This document shows positions 1 to 7,798 of a stretch of DNA of 64,000 nucleotides, one piece after another. Positions within the stretch are counted from its first letter, which is position 1. The number at the start of each line of letters is the position of its first letter. Below the pieces are notes generated by a model. That model was not told the DNA's origin, made no database searches, and saw nothing but the letters and a program-made list of their open reading frames with translations. The stretch covers positions 3,224,001 to 3,288,000 of the forward strand of contig NZ_OZ245757.1 in assembly GCF_965227505.1 (NCBI RefSeq), read 5' to 3'. Source of the DNA: Pelagibius sp965227505 (lineage in GTDB: Bacteria; Pseudomonadota; Alphaproteobacteria; Kiloniellales; Kiloniellaceae). The position numbers and the translations under genes were made by a program.

Positions 1-663
1 GAACAGTTGCAGGAGAACGAGGGAGATGGCGATCTGCGCGATGGTGAGCGGCAGGGCGACGGCCGCCAGGGCGACGGTCAGCCGGAAACCCTGGCCGGCA
101 GTGTGTTGCCAGGACAGGCCGAGGCCATAGGTTTCTCCAGCCGCCGCCGCCGGCAGGACGAAGCCCAGGCGTGCAAGCGCATAGATCATCCCGGCGAACA
201 TCACCAGCAGCACCAGGACCGCGCCGGGGCCGACCTGTCCGGTGGGGCCCATCAGACCGAGGATCGCGGCAAGCACGGAGCCGATGAAGGCCAGGGGAAC
301 GGCCATCAGCATCATAGCGAGCACCAGGAAGGCGCTGTAGCCGAAGAAGCGCCAGTGGAGCTCGCCCCAGGAGAGGGCCTTGGCGGGCAGTGCTTCCGGC
401 CCGAAGAGGATGATCCGGCACCAGTTCACCCCGAAATGGCAGCTGGCGGCGAAGCTCACCAGAACCAGGAACAGACTGACCCCGCCGCCGGCCGGCAGGA
501 TCAGCGAGATCACCCAGGCGCCGACCAGCAGGGCGGCGGCGCCTTTGGCGGCCTCGGCGACCAGCGCCAGGCGGCCGAAGACGGCGGCGAAACTGGCCAT
601 GACCGTGGCCGCGACCGGGATTTCGGCGACCGGTCCCGACGGGGGGGATTGCTGTGCCGTCAT
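1..663 (-). CDS. Integral membrane protein of unknown function, 3' end cut by the window
   Basis: Translating the minus strand from the ATG at 663 gives 221 codons with no stop before base 1, so the C-terminus lies outside the window. After a short polar N-terminus the protein is strongly hydrophobic, with about five membrane-length segments (roughly residues 42-57, 60-75, 110-140, 148-168 and 190-221). Two histidine/tryptophan-containing stretches lie between them. The start codon is 3 bases after the pyrF stop, so the two are probably co-transcribed with pyrF first. I do not recognise the family; it looks like a multi-pass inner-membrane protein. Long open frames on the other strand here are shadows. 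Confidence 0.75.
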   Translation of the reverse strand, partial: MTAQQSPPSGPVAEIPVAATVMASFAAVFGRLALVAEAAKGAAALLVGAWVISLILPAGGGVSLFLVLVSFAASCHFGVNWCRIILFGPEALPAKALSWGELHWRFFGYSAFLVLAMMLMAVPLAFIGSVLAAILGLMGPTGQVGPGAVLVLLVMFAGMIYALARLGFVLPAAAAGETYGLGLSWQHTAGQGFRLTVALAAVALPLTIAQIAISLVLLQLF

Positions 664-666
664 GTG

Positions 667-1545
667 CTACCCGGCCCGCGCCTCTTGGGGGCCGCCAGCC
701 GACCCCGTGGCGCCGCCCGATCCCGTAGTGCCGCCCGACCGGGGGCCGCCCGACTGGGGGCCGCCCGAGTGGGGGCCGCCCGAGTGGGGGCCACCGTCGT
801 GCTCTGCGGCCGCGGCCAGTTCCTCGGCGATGCGCCGGGCCGCGGCGCGCGGATCGTCGGCGGCGTTGATCGGGCGCCCGATGACCAGGTGGTCGGCCCC
901 GGCGGCGATGGCCTCTGCCGGAGTCATGACCCGCTTCTGGTCGCCGCTGGCCGCCCAGGTCGGACGGATGCCGGGCACGACCAGCAGAAAGTCCGCGCCG
1001 CAGGCCTGGCGCAGAGCGGCGATTTCCCGCGGCGAGCAGACCACGCCGTCAAGACCGCTGTCCTGCGTCAGGCGGGCCAGGCGCAGGACCTGATCCTCGG
1101 CCGGCCCGCGCTGTCCGACTTCTTCCAGATCGGCGGCGTCGAGGCTGGTCAGCACCGTGACGCCGATCACCTTCGGCCGTTCGATCCCCAGGTCCTCGGC
1201 GGTCTCCCGGGCGGCCTGCGCGGCCGCCTGCATCATTGCCCGCCCGCCGGAGGCGTGGACATTCAAGATGGCCGGGCGCAGATGCACCGCGGCCCGGACC
1301 GCGCCGGCCACGGTGTTGGGGATGTCATGGAACTTCAGGTCCAGGAACAGCGGCGCGCCGCCGGCGGCCACGCGGACACCGTCGGGCCCCTGGGCGGTGA
1401 ACAGTTCCTTTCCCACCTTGACGCCGCCAACGGCGCCCAAGACGGCTTTGGACAAGGCCGCGGCACGCTCGATGTCCGGCGTGTCCAGGGCCACGAAGAC
1501 ACGCTCCTGCGGCGCGATCGCGCCGTCTTGTGATTTCACGGTCAT
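667..1545 (-). CDS. pyrF: Orotidine 5'-phosphate decarboxylase with repeat-rich C-terminal tail
   Basis: This enzyme catalyses the last step of de novo UMP synthesis, decarboxylating OMP to UMP in the cytoplasm. The catalytic D-x-K-x-x-D signature is present as DLKFHD (D69, K71, D74). D21 in the FVALD strand, the K-x-G-K segment near 43-46 and the phosphate-binding PGIRP and GRPI loops are also there. The family is normally about 230-240 residues; this one is 292 because of a low-complexity tail from about residue 248 made of GGPxS-type repeats. The tail is encoded by 15-bp tandem repeats. The core ends with a normal final helix, so the tail is unlikely to affect catalysis. It sits upstream of a membrane protein and downstream of a flavin oxidase on the same strand. 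Confidence 0.96.
   Translation of the reverse strand: MTVKSQDGAIAPQERVFVALDTPDIERAAALSKAVLGAVGGVKVGKELFTAQGPDGVRVAAGGAPLFLDLKFHDIPNTVAGAVRAAVHLRPAILNVHASGGRAMMQAAAQAARETAEDLGIERPKVIGVTVLTSLDAADLEEVGQRGPAEDQVLRLARLTQDSGLDGVVCSPREIAALRQACGADFLLVVPGIRPTWAASGDQKRVMTPAEAIAAGADHLVIGRPINAADDPRAAARRIAEELAAAAEHDGGPHSGGPHSGGPQSGGPRSGGTTGSGGATGSAGGPQEARAG
731..790 (-). repeat. 15-bp tandem repeat inside the pyrF 3' end (4 copies)
   Basis: Four consecutive 15-bp units (731-745, 746-760, 761-775, 776-790) differ only at two central bases. More degenerate copies continue on the low-coordinate side. Because 15 is a multiple of three, the repeat stays in frame and encodes a GGPxS pentapeptide run at the C-terminus of PyrF. 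Confidence 0.9.
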
Positions 1546-1624
1546 GGCCTCTACCTAGCAGAGCCGCGCGCGCTCGACCAGAGGCAGTGAACGGGTGCTT
1601 CGCCGCCTTTTGTCGCGGGTGACC

Positions 1625-2743
1625 TCAGTCCTCTTCCAAGCGCCCGCCGCGCCCTTCCGCCCAGGTGCGGAAGTCCTCGTAAGGGCGCTCGCCTGTCGCG
1701 GTCCTGGCCAGTTCCTCACCCATGACCGCCCCGAACTTGAACATATGGCCGCTGCAGCCGCCGATCACCGTCACGCCGCCGGTGCGTTCGGTGACGAAGC
1801 GGCTGTCCGGCGCGATGCCATAGGGACAGAGGCGTCCGCGCAGGATTCTGTAATCGTCGAGATCCCGCAGCACTCCGCGAAAGGCGGCGGCCACGCCGGC
1901 CGCTTCGCCGTCGCCCAGCGGATCGAGGGTGTCCGGGTCGGCGGGGCGGCGGTGGGCAGCGGCGCCGAACTTCAGCTCGCTTCCGGCCACCGGCGGGGCG
2001 GCATAGATGTCGGCTGCGTTGGAGAGATGCACCATTGCCGGCGCGGCGGCCCAGGCCTCCGCATAGGCCTCCGGCGGCTCAAGATAGGTCACGACCTGGC
2101 GGTGGGGCACCGCGCGGCGCGCCAGCTCCGGGAACAGCTTGGCGGTCCAGGCGCCGGCGGCGACGACAATGGCCTCGGCACTCTCGCGGCTGCCGTCGGC
2201 GAGGCTCAAACAGCCGGCGGCGGGGTCGACGCCGACGATCCGGGTTTCGTCGCGCAGCTCGACGCCGCGGTGCCGCAGATAGCGCACCAGGGAATCGACA
2301 ATGCGCGCCGCGAACAAAAGGCCGCCGCGCCGGTTAAACAGGCCCCAGGCCCCCGCCGGCAACGCCAGGAAGGGATAGCGCGCGTGGATGTCCGCGGCGT
2401 CCAGGGTGTCGTAGTCGAGGCTGAGCGCATCCAGCGTAATGCGGGAGCGATCGGTCCAGTCGTCTTCTTCCGTGGAGACCGCGAGGCTGCCGATCTCCGC
2501 GTATGGGGTCTCGCCCAGGTCGTCCCACAGACGGCTCCAGGCCGCCAGGGCGTCGATCACCATGGCGCAGTATCCGCGCTGATCGGCATAGGGCAGCCGG
2601 ATAAGGCGGTGCTGGTCGTAGGACGCCCCGCCTTCGTGCGGCAGAGGCCCCTGCTCGAACAGAACCGGGTTATGACCCTGGCGCACCAGCGCCCAGGCGG
2701 TCGCAAGACCGACGATGCCGCCGCCGACGATGAGCACCTTCAT
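1625..2743 (-). CDS. FAD-dependent oxidoreductase, monomeric sarcosine oxidase (MSOX/MTOX) type
   Basis: This 372-residue protein has the DAO-family fold. A GxGxxG dinucleotide site lies at residues 7-12, with the ribose-binding Glu at position 30. The MSOX-like sequence QHRLIRLPY follows around residues 44-52. Near the C-terminus, C306 sits in a CPYGIAPD context that matches the cysteine carrying the 8alpha-S-cysteinyl FAD in monomeric sarcosine oxidase, and the SGHMFKFG segment matches the substrate-carboxylate lysine region. It is therefore predicted to oxidise an N-methyl or secondary amino acid using O2, making H2O2. The exact substrate (sarcosine, N-methyltryptophan, pipecolate, proline-like) cannot be read from the sequence. 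It lies next to an ornithine-cyclodeaminase-family gene, which suggests imino-acid or secondary-amine metabolism. Confidence 0.88.
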   Translation of the reverse strand: MKVLIVGGGIVGLATAWALVRQGHNPVLFEQGPLPHEGGASYDQHRLIRLPYADQRGYCAMVIDALAAWSRLWDDLGETPYAEIGSLAVSTEEDDWTDRSRITLDALSLDYDTLDAADIHARYPFLALPAGAWGLFNRRGGLLFAARIVDSLVRYLRHRGVELRDETRIVGVDPAAGCLSLADGSRESAEAIVVAAGAWTAKLFPELARRAVPHRQVVTYLEPPEAYAEAWAAAPAMVHLSNAADIYAAPPVAGSELKFGAAAHRRPADPDTLDPLGDGEAAGVAAAFRGVLRDLDDYRILRGRLCPYGIAPDSRFVTERTGGVTVIGGCSGHMFKFGAVMGEELARTATGERPYEDFRTWAEGRGGRLEED

Positions 2744-2855
2744 GCGCGCAGCCTCACAGCATTGCCCCTCTGAGCCATGGCATCACCTGCATATGCGCTG
2801 CCTTCCCGAGACCGCTTGCGGTCCGGAGAGCATGCCTGCCGCAGGGGGCTCCGGC

Positions 2856-2907
2856 CAGTGGGAAATACCGGTGGGAAATACCAGTGGGAGATATCGGTGG
2901 GAAATGC
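2856..2907. repeat. 13-bp tandem repeat (4 copies) just after the OCD-family gene
   Basis: Four units of the form C(A/G)GTGGGA(A/G)ATAY lie at 2856-2868, 2869-2881, 2882-2894 and 2895-2907, alternating A and G at the second base. The array ends two bases before the stop codon of the neighbouring minus-strand gene, so it occupies the intergenic gap to the flavin oxidase gene. It has no hairpin symmetry. Confidence 0.9.
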
Positions 2908-2909
2908 GA

Positions 2910-3845
2910 TCAGCCGCGTTCGTGGACCAACTGCGCGGCCGCCAGATCCTCGATCGCGGTGCCGACCGACTTGAAAACCGTGATCTGATCGTAAAACCGC
3001 CGGCCGCTGCGCTCGCCGCGGGTGAGTTCGAAGAGGTCGCCGGCGATATCCTCTTCGCTCAGCGCCCCCGCCTCGATGGCCAGCAGGATATCGCCGGCTT
3101 CGCTCAGCGCGCCGGCGCGGGTGTCGACGAAGACGCGCGCGCGTTCCATGACGCGGTCGTCGCTCTCGCGCATCTCCGGCCGAAACGCGCCGACCAGGTC
3201 CAGGTGCTGGCCGGGTTGCAGCCAGTCGCCGCGGATGAGCGGATCATGGCTCAAGGTGGCGCAGGAAATGATATGGGCGCCTCGCGCAGCCGCTTCCAGA
3301 TCCTCGGTCGCTTCCACCCGCAGGTCACGGCGATTGAGGCGCCGCGCGAGTTTCTCGGCCTTCTCCAGACTGCGCCCCCAGACCAGCACGTTGCAGACCG
3401 GCCGCACCGCGGCATGGGCCATGATCAGCTGCGGGGCCATGGCGCCGGTCCCGACCATCAGGAGCCGTTCGCTGTCCGGCCGCGACAGGTACTTGGACGC
3501 AAGGGCGGACGCGGCCGCCGTCCGCTTGACCGTCAGGGTCGGCCCGTCCACCAGCGCCAGCGGCGATCCGGTCTTGCCGTCCAGCAGGACGTAGATTCCC
3601 ATGACGGCCGGCAGACCGCGGGCGCCGTTGTCGGGAAAGATGGTGACCATCTTGATGCCGACGTGGCGGTCCACCTGCCAGGCGGGCATCAGCAGCAACG
3701 TGCCGGTACTGGCGCCGGTGACCTCGACGTCGTGGTGGTGGCGGACGGGGACCTTGATGTCGCGGCGGAAGGCCTGTCGCAGCCGCTCGATCAGGCTCGG
3801 ATAGTCCAGCACCGCTTCCACCTCCGCCGAGGAGAGGATGCGCAT
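2910..3845 (-). CDS. Ornithine cyclodeaminase / mu-crystallin family protein
   Basis: The 311-residue length is typical of this NAD(P)-dependent family. The substrate-binding Lys is likely K65 in HVGIKMVTIFPDN, and R108 in the VKRTAAAS segment is the conserved family arginine. A Rossmann loop VGTGAMAP follows at about 131-138. Members include ornithine cyclodeaminase, delta1-pyrroline-2-carboxylate reductase, alanine dehydrogenase and opine-type enzymes; sequence alone does not separate them. Its ATG overlaps the lapA-like stop by one base (3845), so it is translationally coupled to lapA. The next gene down is an MSOX-type oxidase, which makes ketimine reduction or amine recycling a reasonable guess. 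Confidence 0.88.
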   Translation of the reverse strand: MRILSSAEVEAVLDYPSLIERLRQAFRRDIKVPVRHHHDVEVTGASTGTLLLMPAWQVDRHVGIKMVTIFPDNGARGLPAVMGIYVLLDGKTGSPLALVDGPTLTVKRTAAASALASKYLSRPDSERLLMVGTGAMAPQLIMAHAAVRPVCNVLVWGRSLEKAEKLARRLNRRDLRVEATEDLEAAARGAHIISCATLSHDPLIRGDWLQPGQHLDLVGAFRPEMRESDDRVMERARVFVDTRAGALSEAGDILLAIEAGALSEEDIAGDLFELTRGERSGRRFYDQITVFKSVGTAIEDLAAAQLVHERG

Positions 3846-4240
3846 TACGGACTTCCGGCTGCCGCGGGAAGCCTTGGGGTCTGGTCGGCGGCGGTGGATG
3901 CCGGGGGAGCCGAGGGCAGGCCGGCGGCGCTTGCGGGGCTATGTGCGGCGGCGCTGCGTTTCAGGTTCGTCAGTTCGCGCTCCAGCACGGCCGCGCGCTG
4001 CTGGGCCTGGCGGGCGCGTGCCCGCGCCGCGCCGAAGCGCAGCCACATCAGGAAGGCGCCGACCACGAAACCGAACAGTAGGCAGGCCAGGACGACCAGG
4101 GAGAAGGGCAGCGCCTGCTGGATTTCAAAAGGCCAGAAGTCGATCACCACCGGGTCGCGGTTGGCCACGGTGAAGACAATGAACACCGGGGTCAGCAACA
4201 GGGTCATGAACCAGAAGATGTAACGCACGGGGGGTGCCAC
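3845..4240 (-). CDS. LapA-domain (DUF1049) inner-membrane protein
   Basis: This 131-residue protein has two hydrophobic segments, about residues 9-28 and 44-66, joined by a loop with the family feature ANRDPV. A charged Arg/Ala/Gln-rich coiled-coil follows at about 70-97, and then a Pro/Ala/Ser-rich tail. LapA takes part in regulating LPS assembly with LapB in enterobacteria; here no lapB gene is adjacent. The ihfB-lapA order is the usual one downstream of rpsA. The C-terminal stop overlaps the start of the OCD-family gene by one base. Confidence 0.85.
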   Translation of the reverse strand: MAPPVRYIFWFMTLLLTPVFIVFTVANRDPVVIDFWPFEIQQALPFSLVVLACLLFGFVVGAFLMWLRFGAARARARQAQQRAAVLERELTNLKRSAAAHSPASAAGLPSAPPASTAADQTPRLPAAAGSP

Positions 4241-4427
4241 CCAAGCTGTTGGACGCTCAATCGGGGCAGTCTAGCCCAAGCGCAGGCACTGCGCGAGGCC
4301 GTCTTGGACGGACGCACGAGCGTGCAAAAACATGAAGCGAGGGACGGGGTCCCCAGCGCCTGCGGCGGCGTCTAACCGGCTGGTGTCCGGTACCGAGGCC
4401 GCGCGGCGGGCCGGCACCGAAACCGTT

Positions 4428-4715
4428 TCAGCCCTCGCGTCCGTTCAGGCGTTCGCGCAGCTGTTTTCCGGTCTTGAAGAACGGCACGTGCTTTTCCGAA
4501 ACGTTGACCGCCGCGCCGGTGCGCGGATTACGGCCGATGCGCGCTTCGCGCTTCTTCACCGAGAAGGCGCCAAAGCCTCTGAGCTCGACCCGGTCCCCCC
4601 GGGACAGCGCTTCGGAGATCTCGTCGAAAATCGTCGTAACAATACGTTCCACATCGCGGTGATAGAGATGCGGATTCAAATCAGCGATATGCTGTATCAA
4701 TTCCGATTTCGTCAT
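4428..4715 (-). CDS. ihfB: Integration host factor subunit beta
   Basis: This is the 95-residue beta chain of the IHF heterodimer, which bends DNA by about 160 degrees for recombination and sigma-54 promoter activation. The GFGAFSV core strand is at residues 48-54, and the intercalating proline is P64 within the RNPRTG arm tip. The sequence diverges from HU in the C-terminal NVSEKHVPFFKTGKQLRERL helix in the IHF-beta manner. It follows rpsA on the same strand, the conserved proteobacterial arrangement. It is relevant that rpoN, the sigma factor IHF often serves, is also in this window. Confidence 0.95.
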   Translation of the reverse strand: MTKSELIQHIADLNPHLYHRDVERIVTTIFDEISEALSRGDRVELRGFGAFSVKKREARIGRNPRTGAAVNVSEKHVPFFKTGKQLRERLNGREG

Positions 4716-5095
4716 AACGACATGTTTCCCCTCCCGACCGCGGCAATGGTCGGGTGTCCCCTGCCCGTTTGCCTCCCGCAGCTCACCGATCTGCGCCGCT
4801 GTTCTCTCAAGGCTGTTGCGCCCTGTTGTTCCCCTGACGTGGCAATCAGCCAGAGTGCGGCGACGGAGCCCGCGCTGCCCTTGAGCGCCGCCTGCAAGCG
4901 GTTTTCATCTCAAGTACCCAAAACGTTGCCAGAGGACGCGCGCGCCGTCAAGGTAAGTCTTTCAGAACAAACGTTTTTTTGCTTCGCTCCAAGATTCCGC
5001 GGCGGAAAGGCCACGGCCGCCCAAAGAAAATGCGGCCCGCCGGGGATCGGCGGGCCGCAGAATGGTCTTTCCGGAAAGGAGGGGCCGTTGCCGGC
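4716..5095. other. rpsA-ihfB intergenic region (380 bp)
   Basis: No gene is supported in this stretch. It holds the rpsA terminator hairpin at its high-coordinate end and presumably the ihfB promoter on the minus strand. A run of seven T (plus strand) lies near 4974-4980. The plus-strand open frames here have no recognisable product. Confidence 0.6.
5020..5059 (-). terminator. Rho-independent terminator of rpsA
   Basis: A perfect 11-bp stem (5031-5041 with 5049-5059) with a 7-base loop is followed on the minus strand by TTTTCTTTGG. It starts 37 bases after the rpsA stop codon, so rpsA transcription probably ends here and ihfB has its own promoter. Confidence 0.85.
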
Positions 5096-6829
5096 TCAGC
5101 CTTCCTTTTTCTCTTCGCCTTCGGCCTTGGCGCGGGCCTCCGAGATGGCGGCGCCGAGGATGTCGCCGAGGCTTGCCCCGGACTCGGTGGAGCCGTATTC
5201 GGCCACCGCCTCTTTTTCCTCCGCGATCTCGCGCTGCTTGATCGACAGCGCGATCTTGCGGGTCTTGGGATCGATGGCGGTGATCCTTGCGTCGACCTTC
5301 TCGCCGATGGCAAAGCGGCTCGGCTGCTGTTCGCTGCGGTCGCGCGACAGTTCGGCCTTGCGGATGAAGCCGATGGCGCCGTCGCCGACCTGAACCTCGA
5401 TGCCGTTGTCGACAACCTGATGCACCGTGCAGGTGACCACGTCGCCCTTCTTCAGGTTCTCGGTGGAACCGGCGAAGGGGTCGTCGCCAAGCTGCTTGAT
5501 GCCCAGGCTGACACGCTCTTTCTCCACGTCGACGTCCAGCACCTTCACCTTGACGCTGTCGCCCTTGCTGTACTGCTTGACCGCTTCTTCGCCGGAGAGG
5601 TTCCAGTCGAGGTCGGAGAGATGGACCATGCCGTCGATCTCGCCCGGCAGGCCGACGAAGAGCCCGAACTCGGTGATGTTCTTGATCTCGCCTTCCAGCT
5701 CGGTCCCCGCGGAGTGGCTTTCCAGGAAAGCCTCCCAGGGGTTGGAGCCGCACTGCTTCAGGCCCAGGCTGATCCGCCGCTTCTGCTCGTCGACGTCGAG
5801 GATCATGACCTCGACCTCCTGAGAGGTGGAGACGATCTTGCCCGGATGGACGTTCTTCTTGGTCCAGCTCATCTCGGAGACGTGAACCAGGCCCTCGATA
5901 CCGGCTTCCAGCTCCACGAAGGCGCCGTAGTCGGTGATGTTGGTGACCCGGCCCATGAACTTGGTGCCCACCGGGTACTTGGCGCCGACGCCTTCCCAGG
6001 GATCGGCCTCAAGCTGCTTCATGCCCAGGCTGATGCGCTGGGTTTCGGAATTGAAGCGGATCACCTGGACGTTCACCTGCTGGCCGATGGACAGCACCTC
6101 GGTCGGGTGGTTGATGCGCTTCCAGGAGATGTCGGTGACGTGCAGCAGGCCGTCGACACCGCCGAGATCGACGAAGGCGCCGTAGTCGGTGATGTTCTTC
6201 ACTACGCCCTGCAGCACCTGACCTTCCTTCAGGTTGGCGACCAGTTCGGAGCGCTGCTCGGCGCGGGTTTCCTCCAGGACGGCGCGGCGGGACACGACGA
6301 TGTTGCCGCGCGAGCGGTCCATCTTGAGGATCTGGAAGGGCTGGGGCGTGCCCATCAGAGGGCTGACGTCGCGCACCGGGCGGATATCGACCTGGCTGCC
6401 GGGCAGGAAGGCCACGGCGCCGGAAAGATCGACGGTAAACCCGCCTTTCACGCGGCCGAAGATGGTTCCGGTGACGCGCTCGTTGCTGTCGAAGGCCTTG
6501 GCCAGCTGGGTCCAGGCTTCCTCGCGCTTGGCCTTTTCACGGCTCAGCATGGCCTCGCCGTTCTTGTTCTCCATGCGCTCGAGGTAGACCTCCACCTCGT
6601 CGCCGACCTTCATCTCCGGCACCTGGCCGGCTTCGGCGAATTCCTTCAGCGCGACGCGGCCCTCCGACTTCAGGCCGACGTCCACAATGGCGCTGTCGCC
6701 TTCGATCGACACGATCGTTCCGCGCAGAACCTTGCCTTCAAGGGAGTCGTCAGTGCCAAGGGATTCATCAAGGAGGGCGGCAAAACTCTCACCCGCCGCC
6801 GGGGCATTCTCGCTGGCTGCTTCAGCCAT
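5096..6829 (-). CDS. rpsA: 30S ribosomal protein S1
   Basis: This 577-residue protein has six successive S1/OB-fold RNA-binding repeats. The first two are more divergent (ribosome-docking) and the later ones carry repeated blocks such as ITDYGAFV, GLVHVSEMSW and RRISLGLKQ. S1 recruits structured mRNAs to the 30S subunit. I place the start at the ATG at 6829 (MAEAASENA) rather than a further-upstream in-frame codon because AAAGGA lies at a good distance upstream. The acidic C-terminal tail (AEGEEKKEG) is usual for alphaproteobacteria. The gene lies between cmk and ihfB, as in most proteobacteria, and ends at a strong terminator. Confidence 0.97.
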   Translation of the reverse strand: MAEAASENAPAAGESFAALLDESLGTDDSLEGKVLRGTIVSIEGDSAIVDVGLKSEGRVALKEFAEAGQVPEMKVGDEVEVYLERMENKNGEAMLSREKAKREEAWTQLAKAFDSNERVTGTIFGRVKGGFTVDLSGAVAFLPGSQVDIRPVRDVSPLMGTPQPFQILKMDRSRGNIVVSRRAVLEETRAEQRSELVANLKEGQVLQGVVKNITDYGAFVDLGGVDGLLHVTDISWKRINHPTEVLSIGQQVNVQVIRFNSETQRISLGMKQLEADPWEGVGAKYPVGTKFMGRVTNITDYGAFVELEAGIEGLVHVSEMSWTKKNVHPGKIVSTSQEVEVMILDVDEQKRRISLGLKQCGSNPWEAFLESHSAGTELEGEIKNITEFGLFVGLPGEIDGMVHLSDLDWNLSGEEAVKQYSKGDSVKVKVLDVDVEKERVSLGIKQLGDDPFAGSTENLKKGDVVTCTVHQVVDNGIEVQVGDGAIGFIRKAELSRDRSEQQPSRFAIGEKVDARITAIDPKTRKIALSIKQREIAEEKEAVAEYGSTESGASLGDILGAAISEARAKAEGEEKKEG

Positions 6830-6886
6830 TCGGTTCGTCCTTTCTCGTCTCTGCACTATCCAGGCCGGGCGGTTGCACCCGCCGGT

Positions 6887-6929
6887 CTTCCCGGGACCAT
6901 CCCGGGCACCACTCTAGTTTTGCAAAACT
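6887..6929 (-). promoter_or_regulatory. rpsA leader: hairpin and 14-bp perfect palindrome
   Basis: Upstream of rpsA there is a 7-bp inverted repeat CCCGGGA/TCCCGGG with a 3-base loop (6890-6906). Ten bases further is the perfect palindrome AGTTTTGCAAAACT (6916-6929). The first could be an mRNA leader structure (S1 is known to autoregulate in E. coli through its leader); the second looks more like a DNA operator or promoter element. Functions are inferred only. Confidence 0.4.
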
Positions 6930-7052
6930 CCGCGGGACGCGGCTGGGTCTTCCGCGTGATCCTCTGCTTACTGTCGGATCCATCCCCAAAACAGCGATCC
7001 GCATGGCCGGCCCCGACCTGTCCGCGTCCGCGCTGTGAACCGGGCCCTGTCG

Positions 7053-7700
7053 CTAGAGGCCGGGCAGCTTCAGACGCCTTTCGATCTCGGCCATCGCGGC
7101 TGCGAAGGCCTGGTCGGCATCCATCTCGCTGGTATCGAGCCGCAAGGCATCTGCCGCGGCCTTTAACGGGGCGGTCGCCCGCCCGCTGTCGCGCGCATCC
7201 CGTTCGCGCAAGTCCTGCAAAACGCGGGCGTATATACTCTTCTCCCCGCGTTCTAGCAACTCTTTATGGCGCCGCCGGGCGCGGGCCTCCATCGACGCTG
7301 TTAGGAAGAATTTCATATCAGCGTCAGGGCAGACCACCGTGCCGATGTCGCGGCCGTCCAGCACCGCGCCGCCTTTGCCCTCCGGCGGCTGCGCCGCGAA
7401 ACGGTGCTGGAAGGCCAGCAGGGCCTCGCGCACCGCCTGGTTGGCGGCGACCTTGGAGGCCGCCTGGCCGACCGCCTCGCTGCGCAGGTCGCTGCGCTCC
7501 AGGTCGGCGGGACCAAGGCTTCGGGCGGCCTCGACCGCCTCGTCGTGGTTCTGCGGATCGCCGCCGGCGGCCAGAACCCTGGCGGCCACGGCCCGGTAGA
7601 TGGAGCCGGTGTCCAGGTAGGCGAAGTCGAGCGCGGCGGCCAGCCGCCGGGCCAGGGTGCCCTTGCCGGCGGCCACCGGCCCGTCGACAGCGATGATCAT
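7053..7700 (-). CDS. cmk: Cytidylate kinase
   Basis: This enzyme phosphorylates CMP/dCMP to the diphosphate with ATP. The 215-residue protein opens with the P-loop GPVAAGKGT (residues 7-15). It continues with the YLDTGSIYRAVA NMP-binding block, the LDGRDIGTVV segment and the mobile-lid region ARRRHKELLERGE. Length and motifs are normal for the family. It is the middle gene of the aroA-cmk-rpsA order on the minus strand; the gap to aroA is about 100 bases. Confidence 0.96.
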   Translation of the reverse strand: MIIAVDGPVAAGKGTLARRLAAALDFAYLDTGSIYRAVAARVLAAGGDPQNHDEAVEAARSLGPADLERSDLRSEAVGQAASKVAANQAVREALLAFQHRFAAQPPEGKGGAVLDGRDIGTVVCPDADMKFFLTASMEARARRRHKELLERGEKSIYARVLQDLRERDARDSGRATAPLKAAADALRLDTSEMDADQAFAAAMAEIERRLKLPGL

Positions 7701-7798
7701 GAGGCGAGCTTCATGGCGGCGATAATCATAGGACGGGGATCATAGCCTGCGGTGTCGCGCGGCCGGGGCGGCCTGCGCGGCGTTCTCGTGGACCCGGT

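Noticed and set aside
4979..7696. 905-codon open frame on the plus strand
   Set aside because: It is antisense to rpsA and cmk, both of which have clear conserved motifs; high GC content creates such long shadow frames.
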